DNA from: Rubellimicrobium mesophilum DSM 19309
GTDB lineage: Bacteria; Pseudomonadota; Alphaproteobacteria; Rhodobacterales; Rhodobacteraceae
Reading direction: 5' to 3'
DNA length: 64,000 bases
Assembly: GCF_000600335.2 (NCBI RefSeq)
Contig: NZ_KK088543.1
Coordinates: 40,934-104,933 of the forward strand
In this document: in pieces, positions 43,396-52,983 of the stretch
Layout of the letters: every line of letters begins with the position of its first letter
Position numbering within the stretch: position 1 is the stretch's first letter
The notes under the pieces: model-generated
The model's input: only the letters and a program-made list of their open reading frames with translations
The model's database searches: none
What the model was told of the DNA's origin: nothing
Program-made: the position numbers and the translations under genes

Positions 43396-45905
43396 TCACT
43401 CCGCGGGGGCGGGTTGGAGGGAGGGGGCCGCCTCGCCCGCGCGGTTCGGGGCGAAGCGGCGCAGGCGCAGGGCGTTGCCGAGGACGAAGACGGAGGACAG
43501 CGCCATGGCCCCGGCGGCGAGGACGGGGGACAGGAGCGTCCCGTTCAGGGGGTAGAGGATGCCGGCCGCGACCGGGATCAGCACCACGTTGTAGGCGAAG
43601 GCCCAGAAGAGGTTCTGCCGGATGTTGGCCATGGTCGCGCGCGAGAGGGCGATGGCGTCGGGGACGCCGCGGAGGCTCCCGGACATCAGCACCACATCGG
43701 CGGATTCGATGGCGATGTCGGTGCCGGTGCCGATGGCGAGGCCCACGTCGGCCTCGGCGAGCGCGGGGCGTCGTTGATGCCGTCGCCCACGTAGGCGAGC
43801 GCGCCGTGCTGGGCCTTCAGGCGCTTGATCGTGTCCACCTTGCCCTCGGGGAGGACCTCGGCCACGACCTCGTCGATGTGGAGGCGGCGGGCGATGGCCT
43901 CGGCGGTGCGGCGGTTGTCGCCGGTGACCACGGCGACCTTGAGGCCCAGCGCGTGGAGCGCGGCGATGGCGGCGGGGGTCGTGGGCTTGATCGGGTCGGC
44001 CACGGCGAGGATCGCGGCGAGCCGGCCGTCGAGGGCGGCGTAGAGGGGCGACTTGCCCTCGTCGGCGAGGCGCTGGGCCGTGGCCGCGAAGGGGGAGACG
44101 TCGAGCCCGAGCGAGGCCATGAAGCGGTCGGCGCCGATCTCGACGCGCTGCCCGTTCACCTCGGCGCGGACGCCCATGCCGGTGACGGACGCGAAGCCTT
44201 CCGCTGCGGCCAAGGTCAGGCCACGCGCCTCGGCGGCCTCGGCAATGGCGCGGGCGATGGGGTGCTCGGACCGGGCCTCGACGGCGGCGACGGCGGCGAG
44301 GGTCGCGTCGCGGTCGAAGCCGGGGGCGGTCTCGAGGTCGGTCAGGGCGGGCTTGCCTTCGGTCAGGGTGCCGGTCTTGTCGAGCGCCACGGCGCGGACG
44401 TCGCGGAGGGACTGGAGCGCCTCGCCGTTGCGGAAGAGGACGCCGAGCTCCGCCCCGCGCCCGGTGCCGACCATGATCGAGGTCGGCGTGGCGAGGCCCA
44501 TGGCGCAGGGGCAGGCGATGATGAGGACGGCCACGCCGTTCACCAGCGCGAAGGTGAGGGCGGGGTCGGGGCCGAGGACCAGCCAGACGAGGAAGGTGAG
44601 TGCGGCGGCGGCCATGACGGCGGGGACGAACCAGAGCGTCACCCGGTCCACGAGGGCCTGGATGGGGAGCTTGGAGCCCTGCGCCTGCTCCACGAGGCGG
44701 ATGATCTGGGAGAGGACCGTGTCGCCGCCGACCGCCGTGGCGCGGAAGGTGAAGGCGCCGGTGCGGTTGACGGTGCCGCCGGTGACGCGGGCGCCGGGCC
44801 CCTTCTCGACGGGGATGGGCTCGCCGGTGATCATGGATTCGTCGACGAAGCTGCCGCCCTCGGTGACCTCGCCGTCCGTGGGGATGCGCTCGCCGGGGCG
44901 GACCTCGACGAGGTCGTCGGGGCGGAGGTCGGCGGCGGGAATCTCCGTGACCGCGCCGTCGCGGCGGACGCGGGCGGTGGGGGGCTGGAGGTGGAGGAGG
45001 CGTCGGATGGCCTCGGAGGTGCGGCCCTTGGCGCGGGCCTCGAGGGTGCGGCCGAGGAGGATCAGGGTGACGATGACGGCGGCGGCCTCGAAGTAGACGT
45101 TGGCCGTGCCGGCGGGAAGGACGCGGGGCGCGAAGGTCGCCACCGTGGAGTAGGTCCAGGCGGCGAGGGTGCCGACGGCCACGAGGCTGTTCATGTCGGG
45201 TGCCAGACGCCCGAGCGCGGGCAGGCCCTTGCGGAGGAAGCGCAAGCCGGGGCCGAAGAGGACGAAGCTCGTCAGCACGAACTGGAGGATGCGGCTCGTC
45301 TGCATCCCGAGGGTGTTCATGACGAAGGCGTGGATCGCCGGGATGAAGTGCGAGCCCATCTCCAGCACGAACACGGGCAGCGTCAGGGCGGCGGCGACGA
45401 GGAGGTCGCGGCGGAGCGCGCGGCGCTCGACCTCGCGGCGGGCATCGGCCTCGGTGTCCGGGGCGGCCTGGGCCCGGATCGGACGGGCGTCGTAGCCGGC
45501 GTCCTCGATGGCGGCGACGAGCGCGGCGGGGTCGGCGGCGCCCTGGACGGTCGCGCGCTCGGTGGCGAGGTTGACGTTCGCGGAGGTCACGCCGGGGACG
45601 GCGAGGAGCGCCTTCTCGACGCGGGCGACGCAGGAGGCGCAGGTCATGCCCTCGATGGCGAGGTCCAGGGAGGTTGGCGCGGCGGGGACGTCGTAGCCCG
45701 CGTCCTCGATGGCGGCGACGAGGGCCGCGCGGGGGGCGGTGCCGGTGACGGTGGCACGCTCGGTGGCGAGGTTCACGGAGGCGGAGGCGACGCCGGGGAC
45801 CTCCTTGAGCGCGCGCTCCACGCGGCCGACGCAGGAGGCGCAGGTCATCCCGACGACGGGGAGGTCGATGGTGTCGAAGCTGTGAGGCTGGGGCGCGGCG
45901 GTCAT
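43396..45905 (-). pseudogene. copA: copper-exporting P1B-type ATPase CopA, frameshifted near the 3' end
   Basis: A Cu(I) export pump of about 836 residues if repaired. Two N-terminal heavy-metal domains carry GMTCASC (residues about 20-25 and 88-93). The membrane CPC site is [15 protein letters not shown]. The phosphorylation site is [11 protein letters not shown], followed by VTGDN and GDGINDAP. After GDGINDAP the frame is lost, and the remainder ([25 protein letters not shown] and the last two helices) continues in another frame from 43746. One missing base near 43764 (GCGCGGGGCG) explains it. With cueR and copZ intact, a sequencing error is likely. Confidence 0.88.
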
Positions 45906-45935
45906 GGCGCGGTCTCCTGAATCGGTCCGCTGAGG

Positions 45936-45966
45936 GAGATAAGGGTTCCCATCATGGGAAGGTCAA
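45936..45966 (-). promoter_or_regulatory. copA promoter with CueR operator
   Basis: On the minus strand TTGACC (45966-45961) and TATCTC (45941-45936) are 19 bases apart, the long spacer that MerR-family activators require. The spacer holds TTCCCAT-C-ATGGGAA (45946-45960), the CueR-type dyad. It lies 31 bases upstream of copA. Confidence 0.85.
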
Positions 45967-46003
45967 GATGGGACGAGCGGGGAAAATGTCGCAGGCCGGG
46001 TCC

Positions 46004-46034
46004 TTGACCTTGCCATGATGGGAAGCCCTATCTC
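46004..46034 (+). promoter_or_regulatory. copZ promoter with CueR operator
   Basis: TTGACC (46004-46009) and TATCTC (46029-46034) are separated by 19 bases containing GCCATGATGGG. It is a second CueR-type promoter facing the opposite way from the copA one, 30 bases before the copZ start. Confidence 0.82.
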
Positions 46035-46063
46035 GATGGGCAGGTGCCACTTGGAGACGTGCC

Positions 46064-46258
46064 ATGAAGTTCCGGATCGACAACATGACCTGCGGCGGCT
46101 GCGCGCGCAGCGTGACCCGCGCCATCCAGAAGCTGGACCCGGCGGCGGAGGTCAGCATCGACGTGGACGGGCGGCTGGTCGAGGTCCGGTCGCAGCGGCC
46201 CGAGGGCGAGGTCGCGGGGGCGCTGCAGGCCGTGGGCTTCCCGCCGGTCGCGGCCTGA
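46064..46258 (+). CDS. copZ: copper chaperone (heavy-metal-associated domain)
   Basis: A 64-residue single HMA domain. The metal motif NMTCGGCARSV lies at residues 7-17, and the beta-alpha-beta-beta-alpha-beta layout ends with VAGALQAVGFPP. It would carry Cu(I) to the N-terminal domains of CopA. It is divergent from copA, and each gene has its own CueR-type promoter, so the two should be induced together by copper. Confidence 0.9.
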   Translation: MKFRIDNMTCGGCARSVTRAIQKLDPAAEVSIDVDGRLVEVRSQRPEGEVAGALQAVGFPPVAA

Positions 46259-46358
46259 GGGCGGCCCTCGATTTACGTCGCGACCCCTCTGGACAGCCCC
46301 GCAAGGGTCGCCTAGAAGGCCGCCACCCGATGCGGGACCGACCGTCCCGCATCCCCGT

Positions 46359-46433
46359 GCCTGGGTAGCTCAGGGGTAGAGCAGTCGACTGAAAATCGAC
46401 GTGTCGGTGGTTCAAATCCGCCCCCGGGCACCA
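46359..46433 (+). tRNA. tRNA-Phe (anticodon GAA)
   Basis: Acceptor GCCTGGG pairs with CCCGGGC (one G-T pair). The D arm is GCTCAGGGGTAGAGC. The anticodon stem GTCGA/TCGAC encloses CTGAAAA (anticodon GAA). The T arm contains GGTTCAAATCC. The CCA is encoded and ends at 46433. Sequence character changes immediately downstream. Confidence 0.95.
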
Positions 46434-46500
46434 TTTTTACTCATTGAAAGTAATAGGTTAGAGTAGATTAGGGCCAAGGTGCCGGTTGCTCCGGAGTTCT

Positions 46501-46521
46501 GGGGTAACAGTTGGGGTAACA
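46501..46521 (+). repeat. short direct repeat downstream of tRNA-Phe
   Basis: GGGGTAACA occurs at 46501-46509 and again at 46513-46521. It lies 68 bases after the tRNA in AT-richer DNA and may be a leftover of an integration event. No integrase gene is present. Confidence 0.35.
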
Positions 46522-46580
46522 TCTGTCTTGTATTGGTTCGCTATCCACCTGAGCTGGGAACTGACTAAGTCCCCGAACGC

Positions 46581-46827
46581 GAGCGTGGTCTGAGTGCGGA
46601 GGAGGTCGAGGAGGCCCTGGGTGATTTTAACCTCGAGGTCCGGCCCTTCACGGCCGTCCAGGCCTAAGCCTCAGGTCACCTGCGGCACGCGACGCGGTCG
46701 CAGGGGCTCTCGCTCGGCGACCGGGCCTGCCTAGCGCTGGCGGTGGAGCTTGGCGCCCACGGTTCTCACGGCCGACCAAGCTTGGGGCAAGGTAGAGGCG
46801 GGTGCGGCCGCCGAGGTTATCCGGTAG
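46581..46827 (+). pseudogene. VapC-like PIN-domain toxin remnant
   Basis: A decayed C-terminal part of a PIN-domain ribonuclease toxin. In one frame it reads ERGLSAEEVEEALGDFNLEV, RPFTAVQA, stop, ASGHLRHATRSQGLSLGDRA and CLALAVELGA. After a one-base shift it reads TVLTADQAWGKVEAGAAAEVIR before a TAG at 46825-46827. SLGDRACLALA and LTADQAW are the conserved acidic motifs of VapC. There is an internal TAA, one frameshift and no N-terminal half. No antitoxin gene remains. It marks decayed mobile or addictive DNA next to tRNA-Phe. Confidence 0.75.
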
Positions 46828-47591
46828 GACAGGGCACGGCGGCGCCTTTGTCGAACGGTCGAACTAACGCGCGATCCTGGCGACGAGGTGAGTTCTGACT
46901 CGGGAGATGCCCGGCAGGCCATCGCACAGCATGATCTCCAGCAGGGAGGCACCCTCAAGGGACGGGTTGGGCCGGCGCAGTATTTCCGCCGCACGCCCCG
47001 GCTCCGGAGCGATCAGCTGAAGCGAGCGGCAGGCGCCCAGCACGGATCAGGGGCTTCAGCTTCGCTGCTGAGCGGCTCGCTCAGTGTCCGCTACATTTTT
47101 CGAATACCCCCTGCTACGAACTCCGAACGGACGCTGGGACACGGAACGCTCGCATTCCGTTCTTCTATTGTTCTATCGTGACCGGAGATGTTGAGTGGTG
47201 CGCGAGTCGCCGCGTACGCTCCAAGAATAGGGGATCTCGCCGGACAACCCGGTGGAAGCGAGCGGCGGCTATACGCAACGTTGAGGGCGCAATGCTTCAT
47301 CAGCCTCCTATGCACCCACGAGCGCCGTTTTGAAACCAGCTCTTAGGGCATCCTTCATCTTCTGGGCGGAGTCGTCGCTGGCCATGTCCGGATCCTTTCG
47401 AGGAGAGGTGGGAGTACAGTCTCGCGCCGACCCGCTCCCACCGGCTGGTCAAGGAGGAAGTTAGCTCGTGCAGGTTGTGCGGCTATAACGCTAACACTGT
47501 GGTCTATTCTGGGTGGCCCTTAGACCCTGGCCGATGTCACGGCATCAGCAATCGGCGCAGACTCCTGTTGGGCTCGAGGAGGAGAGTAGGC
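46828..47591. other. decayed region after the VapC remnant
   Basis: No intact gene is recognised. On the minus strand, from about 47020 down to a TAG at 46864-46866, the frame contains PGRAAEILRRPNPSLEGASLL and later RTHLVARIAR. This resembles the C terminus of MbcA/ParS-type antitoxins (low confidence). A 25-codon minus-strand frame starts at ATG 47385 and ends at 47308 (MASDDSAQKMKDALRAGFK...). Base composition is lower in GC than before the tRNA. Confidence 0.4.
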
Positions 47592-47783
47592 GTGAACGTG
47601 GTCCGACAGAACCTACTGACACAAGCCGGCTATGCCCCCTACTGCGGAGCTCAGGACTGTTCGCGCGACTGGCCGCGCGCCCGCTGGGACGGCGCCCAGT
47701 TCCGCTGCGACTGCGGCTGGCGCTCGGCCCTTCCAGCCGCCTTCGTAGCCGAGTACCGGGCCAAGTGGGGCATCTGGGTCTAA
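47592..47783 (+). CDS. small zinc-ribbon-like protein
   Basis: A 63-residue protein starting at GTG 47592. It reads NVVRQNLLTQAGYAPYCGAQDC and later FRCDCGWRSALPAAFVAEYRAKWGI. The paired YCGAQDC and CDCGW resemble a treble-clef or zinc-ribbon nucleus, and the conserved-looking AEYRAKWG tail suggests a real, short family. Frame text upstream of the GTG is not protein-like. Function is unknown. Confidence 0.55.
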   Translation: MNVVRQNLLTQAGYAPYCGAQDCSRDWPRARWDGAQFRCDCGWRSALPAAFVAEYRAKWGIWV

Positions 47784-47829
47784 AGCCGCTGTACCCTGAG
47801 CACCCAGAGCTAGCACACGAGGTCCGATC

Positions 47830-48126
47830 ATGCGCCGCGGCGTCGCTTCAACTCTTCTGGCCCTCGCACTTCTTGCCGGCTGCAGCGCCGGCGGCGCTGG
47901 AGAGGCTAGCCGCGTTGTAGTTCAAGGGGCCGGGCCCGACGAGTTCCTGAAGCTGCGGACCGGCCCAGGGCTGGGCTACCGCATCGTCCTGGGTCTGCCG
48001 GACGGCACCCAGCTCATCCGCCGCGATTGTGTGACCGAGGGGGGTCAGCTCTGGTGCCGGGTCTCGCTTTCCGCCGCGCCGCAGATCACGGGCTACGTCT
48101 CCGCTGACTACCTGTCGGCCATCTGA
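47830..48126 (+). CDS. SH3-domain lipoprotein
   Basis: A 98-residue protein with a lipoprotein signal (RRGVASTLLALALLAGC, lipobox LAGC, Cys about 18). A bacterial SH3 (SH3b) module follows: LKLRTGPGLGYRIVLGLPDGTQLIRRDCVTEGGQLWCRV then ITGYVSADYL. Such modules bind cell-wall peptides. It is probably anchored in a membrane facing the periplasm. It stands alone in the island region. Confidence 0.82.
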   Translation: MRRGVASTLLALALLAGCSAGGAGEASRVVVQGAGPDEFLKLRTGPGLGYRIVLGLPDGTQLIRRDCVTEGGQLWCRVSLSAAPQITGYVSADYLSAI

Positions 48127-48195
48127 GCCCAGCGTGCCGCCCCCGGATGTCCCTCGGCCCGCTCGGCTGGTCCTCAGAGCAGCGGCCGGCGTTCC

Positions 48196-49116
48196 CTACG
48201 CCAGCGCCGGCCCGGCGACCTCGACGAGGTTGATTTCCGGCGGCACGCCCAGCCGGACCGGTGCGATGGAGCAGCCGAGCCCGCCGGACACGATCAGGTG
48301 GCGATCCTCTTCGACCACGTGCCCGTAGGCGTAACGGTTGCCGAAGCGCGAGGGCACGACCGGCGAGTAGCCCAAGAGCCGCACCTGTCCGCCATGCGTG
48401 TGCCCCGACAGGGTCAGCGCCACGGAGGGCGGCACCTGGGGAAAGATGTCGGGCTCGTGCGCGAGCAGCACGACCGGCGCCCCGTCGGGGATCTGGGCCA
48501 GCGTGCCGGGCAGGTCGTCGAGACGGGTCATGCGGGTCCGTCCCCACTGCCGTCCTGGCAACAGGGCCAGCTGGTCGGCCAGTCCGGCCAGCCAGAATGC
48601 TGACCCGTTCAGGCTGAGGCGCACCGCCTCGTTCTCCAGCACCCGGATGCCGGCCGCCTCCAGTGCAAGGCGCCCCAGCACCGGGCCACGGCCTTGCCGC
48701 TGCGCGGTCTCATCCGCCCACCAATCGTGGTTGCCCAGAATGGCATAGACGCCGAGCGGAGCGACGAGTCGGGCGAGCGGCCGCGACCAATTGGGCGAGG
48801 GGACCTGGCCCGTCGTAAAGCGATGCCCGGCCACGTAGTCGCCCAGGAGGACGACCAAGTCAGCCCCTAGGGCGTTGCATTGCGCGACGATGCTCTCGAT
48901 GCGCCGTTCCGTCATCCAGGGCTCGCAGGCATGGAGGTCGGCGAGCACGGCGATGCGCAGGGTGGGTGTTGCGCCCCACGTGCTCGGCGTGACGCGGTAG
49001 CTGACCACCCGCTCCAAGAGGAGAGGCTCTACACCCACGGCACAGGCGCCCAGCGTGGCAGGCGCGGCCAGAAGGCCGGCGGTCCAGGCCAGAACCCGCC
49101 GTCGCGTCAGCCTCAT
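48196..49116 (-). CDS. calcineurin-like metallophosphoesterase, Tat-exported
   Basis: A 306-residue phosphoesterase. The N terminus MRLTRRRVLAWTAGLLAAPATLGACA is a twin-arginine-type signal. Metal-binding motifs occur in order: LADLHACEP (D-x-H), LLGDYVAG (GD), ILGNHDWWAD (GNHD), LLAHEPDIF and SGHTHGGQVRLLG (GHxH). This is the YkuE-like pattern; some members hydrolyse lipid-linked diphosphates. ATG 49116 is chosen so that the signal is at the N terminus. It converges with the SH3 gene. Confidence 0.88.
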   Translation of the reverse strand: MRLTRRRVLAWTAGLLAAPATLGACAVGVEPLLLERVVSYRVTPSTWGATPTLRIAVLADLHACEPWMTERRIESIVAQCNALGADLVVLLGDYVAGHRFTTGQVPSPNWSRPLARLVAPLGVYAILGNHDWWADETAQRQGRGPVLGRLALEAAGIRVLENEAVRLSLNGSAFWLAGLADQLALLPGRQWGRTRMTRLDDLPGTLAQIPDGAPVVLLAHEPDIFPQVPPSVALTLSGHTHGGQVRLLGYSPVVPSRFGNRYAYGHVVEEDRHLIVSGGLGCSIAPVRLGVPPEINLVEVAGPALA

Positions 49117-49560
49117 GGAGCACCCCCAATCCCTACCCAACGCCGATGAGCACAGCCGCGTCGGCGCCCGTTCCGACTACGTTGGCTCGAGAGTGCAGCA
49201 TCGACACCTGCTGTGAAAGAACCCAGGCCCTGACTCTTCCGAGGTCTGATCTCGCTGGCTTTCTCGACCGAACTGGACCGGCAGCTGGACGTTACCGATG
49301 AGCAAGGCACGGCGGGTGCAGTGAGAGCCGTCGCAGATGGGATAAGGAAAGCGAGAGCCGAGAAGCGACCATGTCCTACATCATCAACCTCATCGTGAAG
49401 GACCGCCGTTAGATTTGCCCAAAGAGACCAGCCTAGGCGACTTCGCTCTGCGAGGGGCCCGGAGATCCAGCAACGGCGCGGGAAGCCAAGCCTGGTCCGG
49501 CCAGGACGGACGTGATGCTACTCATGCCAGTTGGGCCGTAGGCGGTTTCCCTAATGCTGT
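49117..49560. other. intergenic region without a supported gene
   Basis: 444 bases. Short frames on both strands lack family features. A 13-codon frame at 49370-49411 (MSYIINLIVKDRR) has no clear support. I see no clear promoter for the neighbouring genes here; the metallophosphoesterase start is at its left edge. Confidence 0.4.
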
Positions 49561-50277
49561 TCAAGACGGACGTCTCTGCGACTCTATCTTGAAGTAATGC
49601 GGCAATCGTTCCACGACCGGCCCAATTCGCTCGTTCAGCCTGCGCAGGTGGGTGGTCATCGCGTGGCGGATCTCTTTGTGATCGCCCCGTGCCACGGCCT
49701 CCACGATCTCCCGGTGCTCCTGGACGAGGTCCGCCGCGCGCTCGCGGGCTGGAAGCGCGAGTCGACGCGCCCGCTCCAGCCGAAGACCGACGTCCGCCGC
49801 CACGTCTAGGATGCTCGGATGGCCGGTGGCTTCCAAGATAAGGGCGTGAAGAGCCTTGTCCATGTCATGAAGTCCATCCTGATCGCCGTCCGCTGCTAGC
49901 AACTCCTGCATGGCGATGTTGCGTCGCAAGCCTCGTAGCACGTGCGGATCGGCCTCGTCGGCGACGTGGATGGCTGCCGCTACCTCGATCGCCTCCCGCA
50001 GGAACACGCCTTCAGCGATCGCTGGGACGGAGAGTCGGCTCACGTAGGACCCGGACTGGGGCACGAGGTCCACGAGCCCTTCCAAGGAAAGCTGAAGGAT
50101 CGCCTCATTGATGGGAGATCGCGACGTGCCAAAGCGGAGGCACAGTTCTGCCTTATCCAAAGATGTGCCCGGCTCGATCCGCAATGCCAAGATGTCCGCC
50201 TTGAGGTCCTCGTAGACCATCCCGGCCAGCGATTGCGTCCGGCTCCGCCTTCCGTGGACGACCGCAGCACGCCCCAT
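49561..50277 (-). CDS. GntR-family transcriptional regulator (FCD domain)
   Basis: A 238-residue regulator. The HTH reads LAGMVYEDLKADILALRIEPGTSLDKAELCLRFGTSRSPINEAILQLSLEGLVDL. The FCD domain contains LREAIEVAAAIHVADEA, DMDKALHALILEATGHPSIL and EHREIVEAVARGD. ATG 50277 is chosen because AAGGAGGT lies four bases upstream. It is divergent from the DUF4432/CUT2 operon, the probable target. An inverted repeat CTAA-N4-TTAG overlaps its own -10. Confidence 0.85.
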   Translation of the reverse strand: MGRAAVVHGRRSRTQSLAGMVYEDLKADILALRIEPGTSLDKAELCLRFGTSRSPINEAILQLSLEGLVDLVPQSGSYVSRLSVPAIAEGVFLREAIEVAAAIHVADEADPHVLRGLRRNIAMQELLAADGDQDGLHDMDKALHALILEATGHPSILDVAADVGLRLERARRLALPARERAADLVQEHREIVEAVARGDHKEIRHAMTTHLRRLNERIGPVVERLPHYFKIESQRRPS

Positions 50278-50297
50278 CAGACCTCCTTCTGATTCAA

Positions 50298-50329
50298 CTA
50301 ACATATTAGATCTTGCAGTGTTGCGTCAA
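50298..50329 (-). promoter_or_regulatory. promoter of the GntR gene with overlapping inverted repeat
   Basis: On the minus strand TTGACG (50329-50324) and TATGTT (50305-50300) are 18 bases apart. The repeat CTAACATATTAG (50298-50309) covers the -10, a good place for autorepression. Confidence 0.5.
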
Positions 50330-50480
50330 TCATGGAACCCTTCCCTCAACGTCGGGGGAGGCTCGACCAAATCGATGTTGGCGTCATTTCGACCCAAGCC
50401 AAGCTGGGCTGGCCGAGTGGACGACTCACTTGGCACTCACGTGCGATCGCCCGCAGCACGGCGCCCCTGGCGACCTAACA

Positions 50481-51495
50481 ATGAGCAGTGACATGAACGG
50501 GCTCCAGCTTCCGGCCGATTGGCGCGAGCGTATTGGAAGTCTGGGCCAGATCGCCCGCGCAGAGGCCGTGATGGCGATCGATGGTCCGGGGACCGGCACC
50601 CGCCGCATCCTGGTCGAGAGCGGGCGGGGGGCTCGCCTTCGAGGTGCTGCCCGACCGTGCGCTCGACATCGGCCGAGCGACGTTCCGCGGCCTCCCGCTC
50701 GCCTGGCGGTCCCCCGTCGACTTCCCTCTTGGAGCGAGTGTCGGCGAAGGAGGCGTGGATTGGCTGCGCGGCTTCGGCGGAGGACTTCTTGCGACCTGCG
50801 GCCTCGACAGCATGGGTCCGGCCTCGCTGGACGGTGGCCGGGAGCACGGCTTGCATGGCCGGATCGGCCGGATGCCGGCCTCGGTCACGCGCTGCGAGGT
50901 CACCGACCAGCAGGTGATCATCGGCGGCACCGTGCGGCAGGCGGCCCTCTTCGGCGAGACGCTTCGCCTCGACCGGACGATTTCGGCCGAGGTCGGGGGC
51001 GCCTCCATCCGGATCGAGGATCGCGTGACCAACGAGGGCATGGACCCGGAAGGGCACATGATCCTCTATCACTGCAACTTCGGCTGGCCGTTCCTGGACG
51101 AAGGCGCGCGGGTCGTTGGCCCCGGACCTGCGCCCACGCCCCGCGACCCGCCCGCCGCCGCCGGCCTCGACACCTGGGCTGAGGTCCACGGGCCCGTCGA
51201 TGATTATCCCGAGCAGGTCTTCGTACATGACGTGCAGGGCCCCGAGGGCCGGGCTCGTCTTGAGAACCCGCGCCTCGGCCTGGTCGCTGCGCTATCGTGG
51301 GACGCCTCCACGCTCCCCGCGATGTTCCAGTGGAAGCTCCTGCGCCGGCGCCAGTACGTGATGGGCCTCGAGCCGGTGAACACCCGCGCCATCTTCGGGC
51401 GCGCCCGTGCCCGGGCGGACGGCGAACTGCCCATCCTCGCACCCGGCGAGACCCGCGCCTACCGGCTGACGCTGTCGGTGGACGAGCTGGCATGA
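50481..51495 (+). pseudogene. DUF4432 family protein (aldose-epimerase-like), frameshifted
   Basis: About 337 residues when repaired. The N-terminal 50 residues are in one frame (MNGLQLPADWRERIGSLGQIARAEAV to RILVES), the rest in another (LAFEVLPDRALDIGRATFRGLPLAW to the end). The G run at 50626-50631 has one base too many. The galactose-mutarotase-like fold is indicated by HGRIGRMPA, YHCNFGWPFLDEGA and FQWKLLRRRQYVMGLEPVN. DUF4432 proteins are thought to act on free sugars. It is the first gene of the operon and overlaps the ATPase gene (ATGA). Confidence 0.8.
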
Positions 51496-52983
51496 GCCCG
51501 CCCGTCCTTGAGATGAGGGGCATCGCCAAGACCTTTCCGGGCGTGCGCGCGCTTTCCAGCGTGGACCTGACGGTCCGTGCCGGCTCTGTCCATGCCATCG
51601 TAGGCGAGAACGGTGCGGGCAAGTCCACGCTGATGAAGATCCTCTCGGGCCAGTACCAGCCGAGCTCCGGCGAGATCCGCCTGGACGGCGCTCCCGTGAC
51701 CTTCTCGGGACCGGCTGACGCGGCGGCGCGCGGCATCGCTATGGTCCACCAGGAACTTAACCTCGCGCCGGACCTGACGGTGGCGGAGAACATCCATCTC
51801 GGGCGCATGCCGCGCCGGGGGTTCTTCGTGGACAAGCAGGCTCTGACGCGGGGCGCGCAGGAGGTACTGGCGGTCCTTGGCGCGAAGCTGCACCCAGGGG
51901 CCCGCGTCGGCGACCTCGCCGTGAGCCAGCAGCAACTCGTGGAGATCGCCAAGGCCTATGTCTCGCGTCCCCGGATCATCGTGCTGGACGAGCCCACCTC
52001 CTCGCTCAGCGAGCACGAGGCGCACCTTCTCTTTGCGGTCCTGCGCCGGATGCGCGAGGCTGGAACTTCCATCATCTACATCAGCCACCGCCTGCGCGAG
52101 GTGCTGGAGATCGCGGACGAGGTGACGGTGCTCCGCGATGGGCCATGGTGGGCCACGGCTCTGCGCCGGTCTGACGGCGGCCGAGATGATCCGCCTCATG
52201 GTCGGGCGGGACGTCACCGACCTCTTCCCCAAGCGGCCCGCCACGATTGGTGCCTCTGTGCTCGAGGTTGAGGGGCTGTCGGACGGCGGGCGCGTCCGCC
52301 ATGTGTCGCTCACCGTCCGCGCGGGCGAGATCGTGGGGCTCACTGGGCTGGTGGGCGCCGGCCGGACAGAGGTGGCGCAGGCCCTCTTCGGCCTCGCACC
52401 ACGCTCGGCCGGGTCCATTCGGGTGCGTGGGGTGCCGGTCTGCCCGCGCTCGCCCGCTCAGGCCCGCCGCGCCGGCCTTGCCTATGTGCCCGAGGACCGG
52501 AAGCGGGACGGCATCGCTCCCAACCTGTCGGTGCGCGAGAACATCACCCTGCCCATCCTGAGCAGGTTGGCCTGGCTCGGGACGGTGCGGCTCCGCAAGG
52601 AGCAGGGCCTCGCCCGTCAGCAGGCCAGGACCTTCGGCATCTCGCCCGCCGATCCCGAACGGCGGATCGCTACCCTGTCGGGCGGCAACCAGCAGAAGGC
52701 GGTGATCGCCCGATGGCTGGCCACTCAGCCCGCTGTGCTCATCCTGGACGAGCCAACGCGGGGCGTGGACGTGGGCGCCAAGGCCGAGATCCACGCGATC
52801 ATCGGGGATCTCGTGGCGCAGGGCCTCGGGGTGCTTATGATCTCGTCGGAGCTGCCCGAGGTCATGGCCGTGTCGGACCGGGTCTACGTCATGCACGAGG
52901 GGCGGATCGCTCCGCCGCTCGCCCGGGGCGAGCTGAGCGAGGCTCGCATCATGGAGCTCGCCACGGGCGAGGCCACCGCATGA
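51492..52983 (+). pseudogene. sugar ABC transporter ATP-binding protein (CUT2), frameshifted
   Basis: A two-NBD ATPase of about 497 residues if repaired. NBD1 (51492 to about 52140) has [28 protein letters not shown] and IIVLDEPTSSL. NBD2 (about 52185-52983, another frame) has [31 protein letters not shown] and LILDEPTRGVDVGAK. The break lies in the linker, at about 52140-52180, where the text is garbled for around a dozen residues, so more than one indel may be present. Start and stop are coupled to neighbours by ATGA overlaps. Confidence 0.85.

Noticed and set aside
49370..49411. 13-codon frame MSYIINLIVKDRR
   Set aside because: Too short to support as a gene without conservation or expression data.
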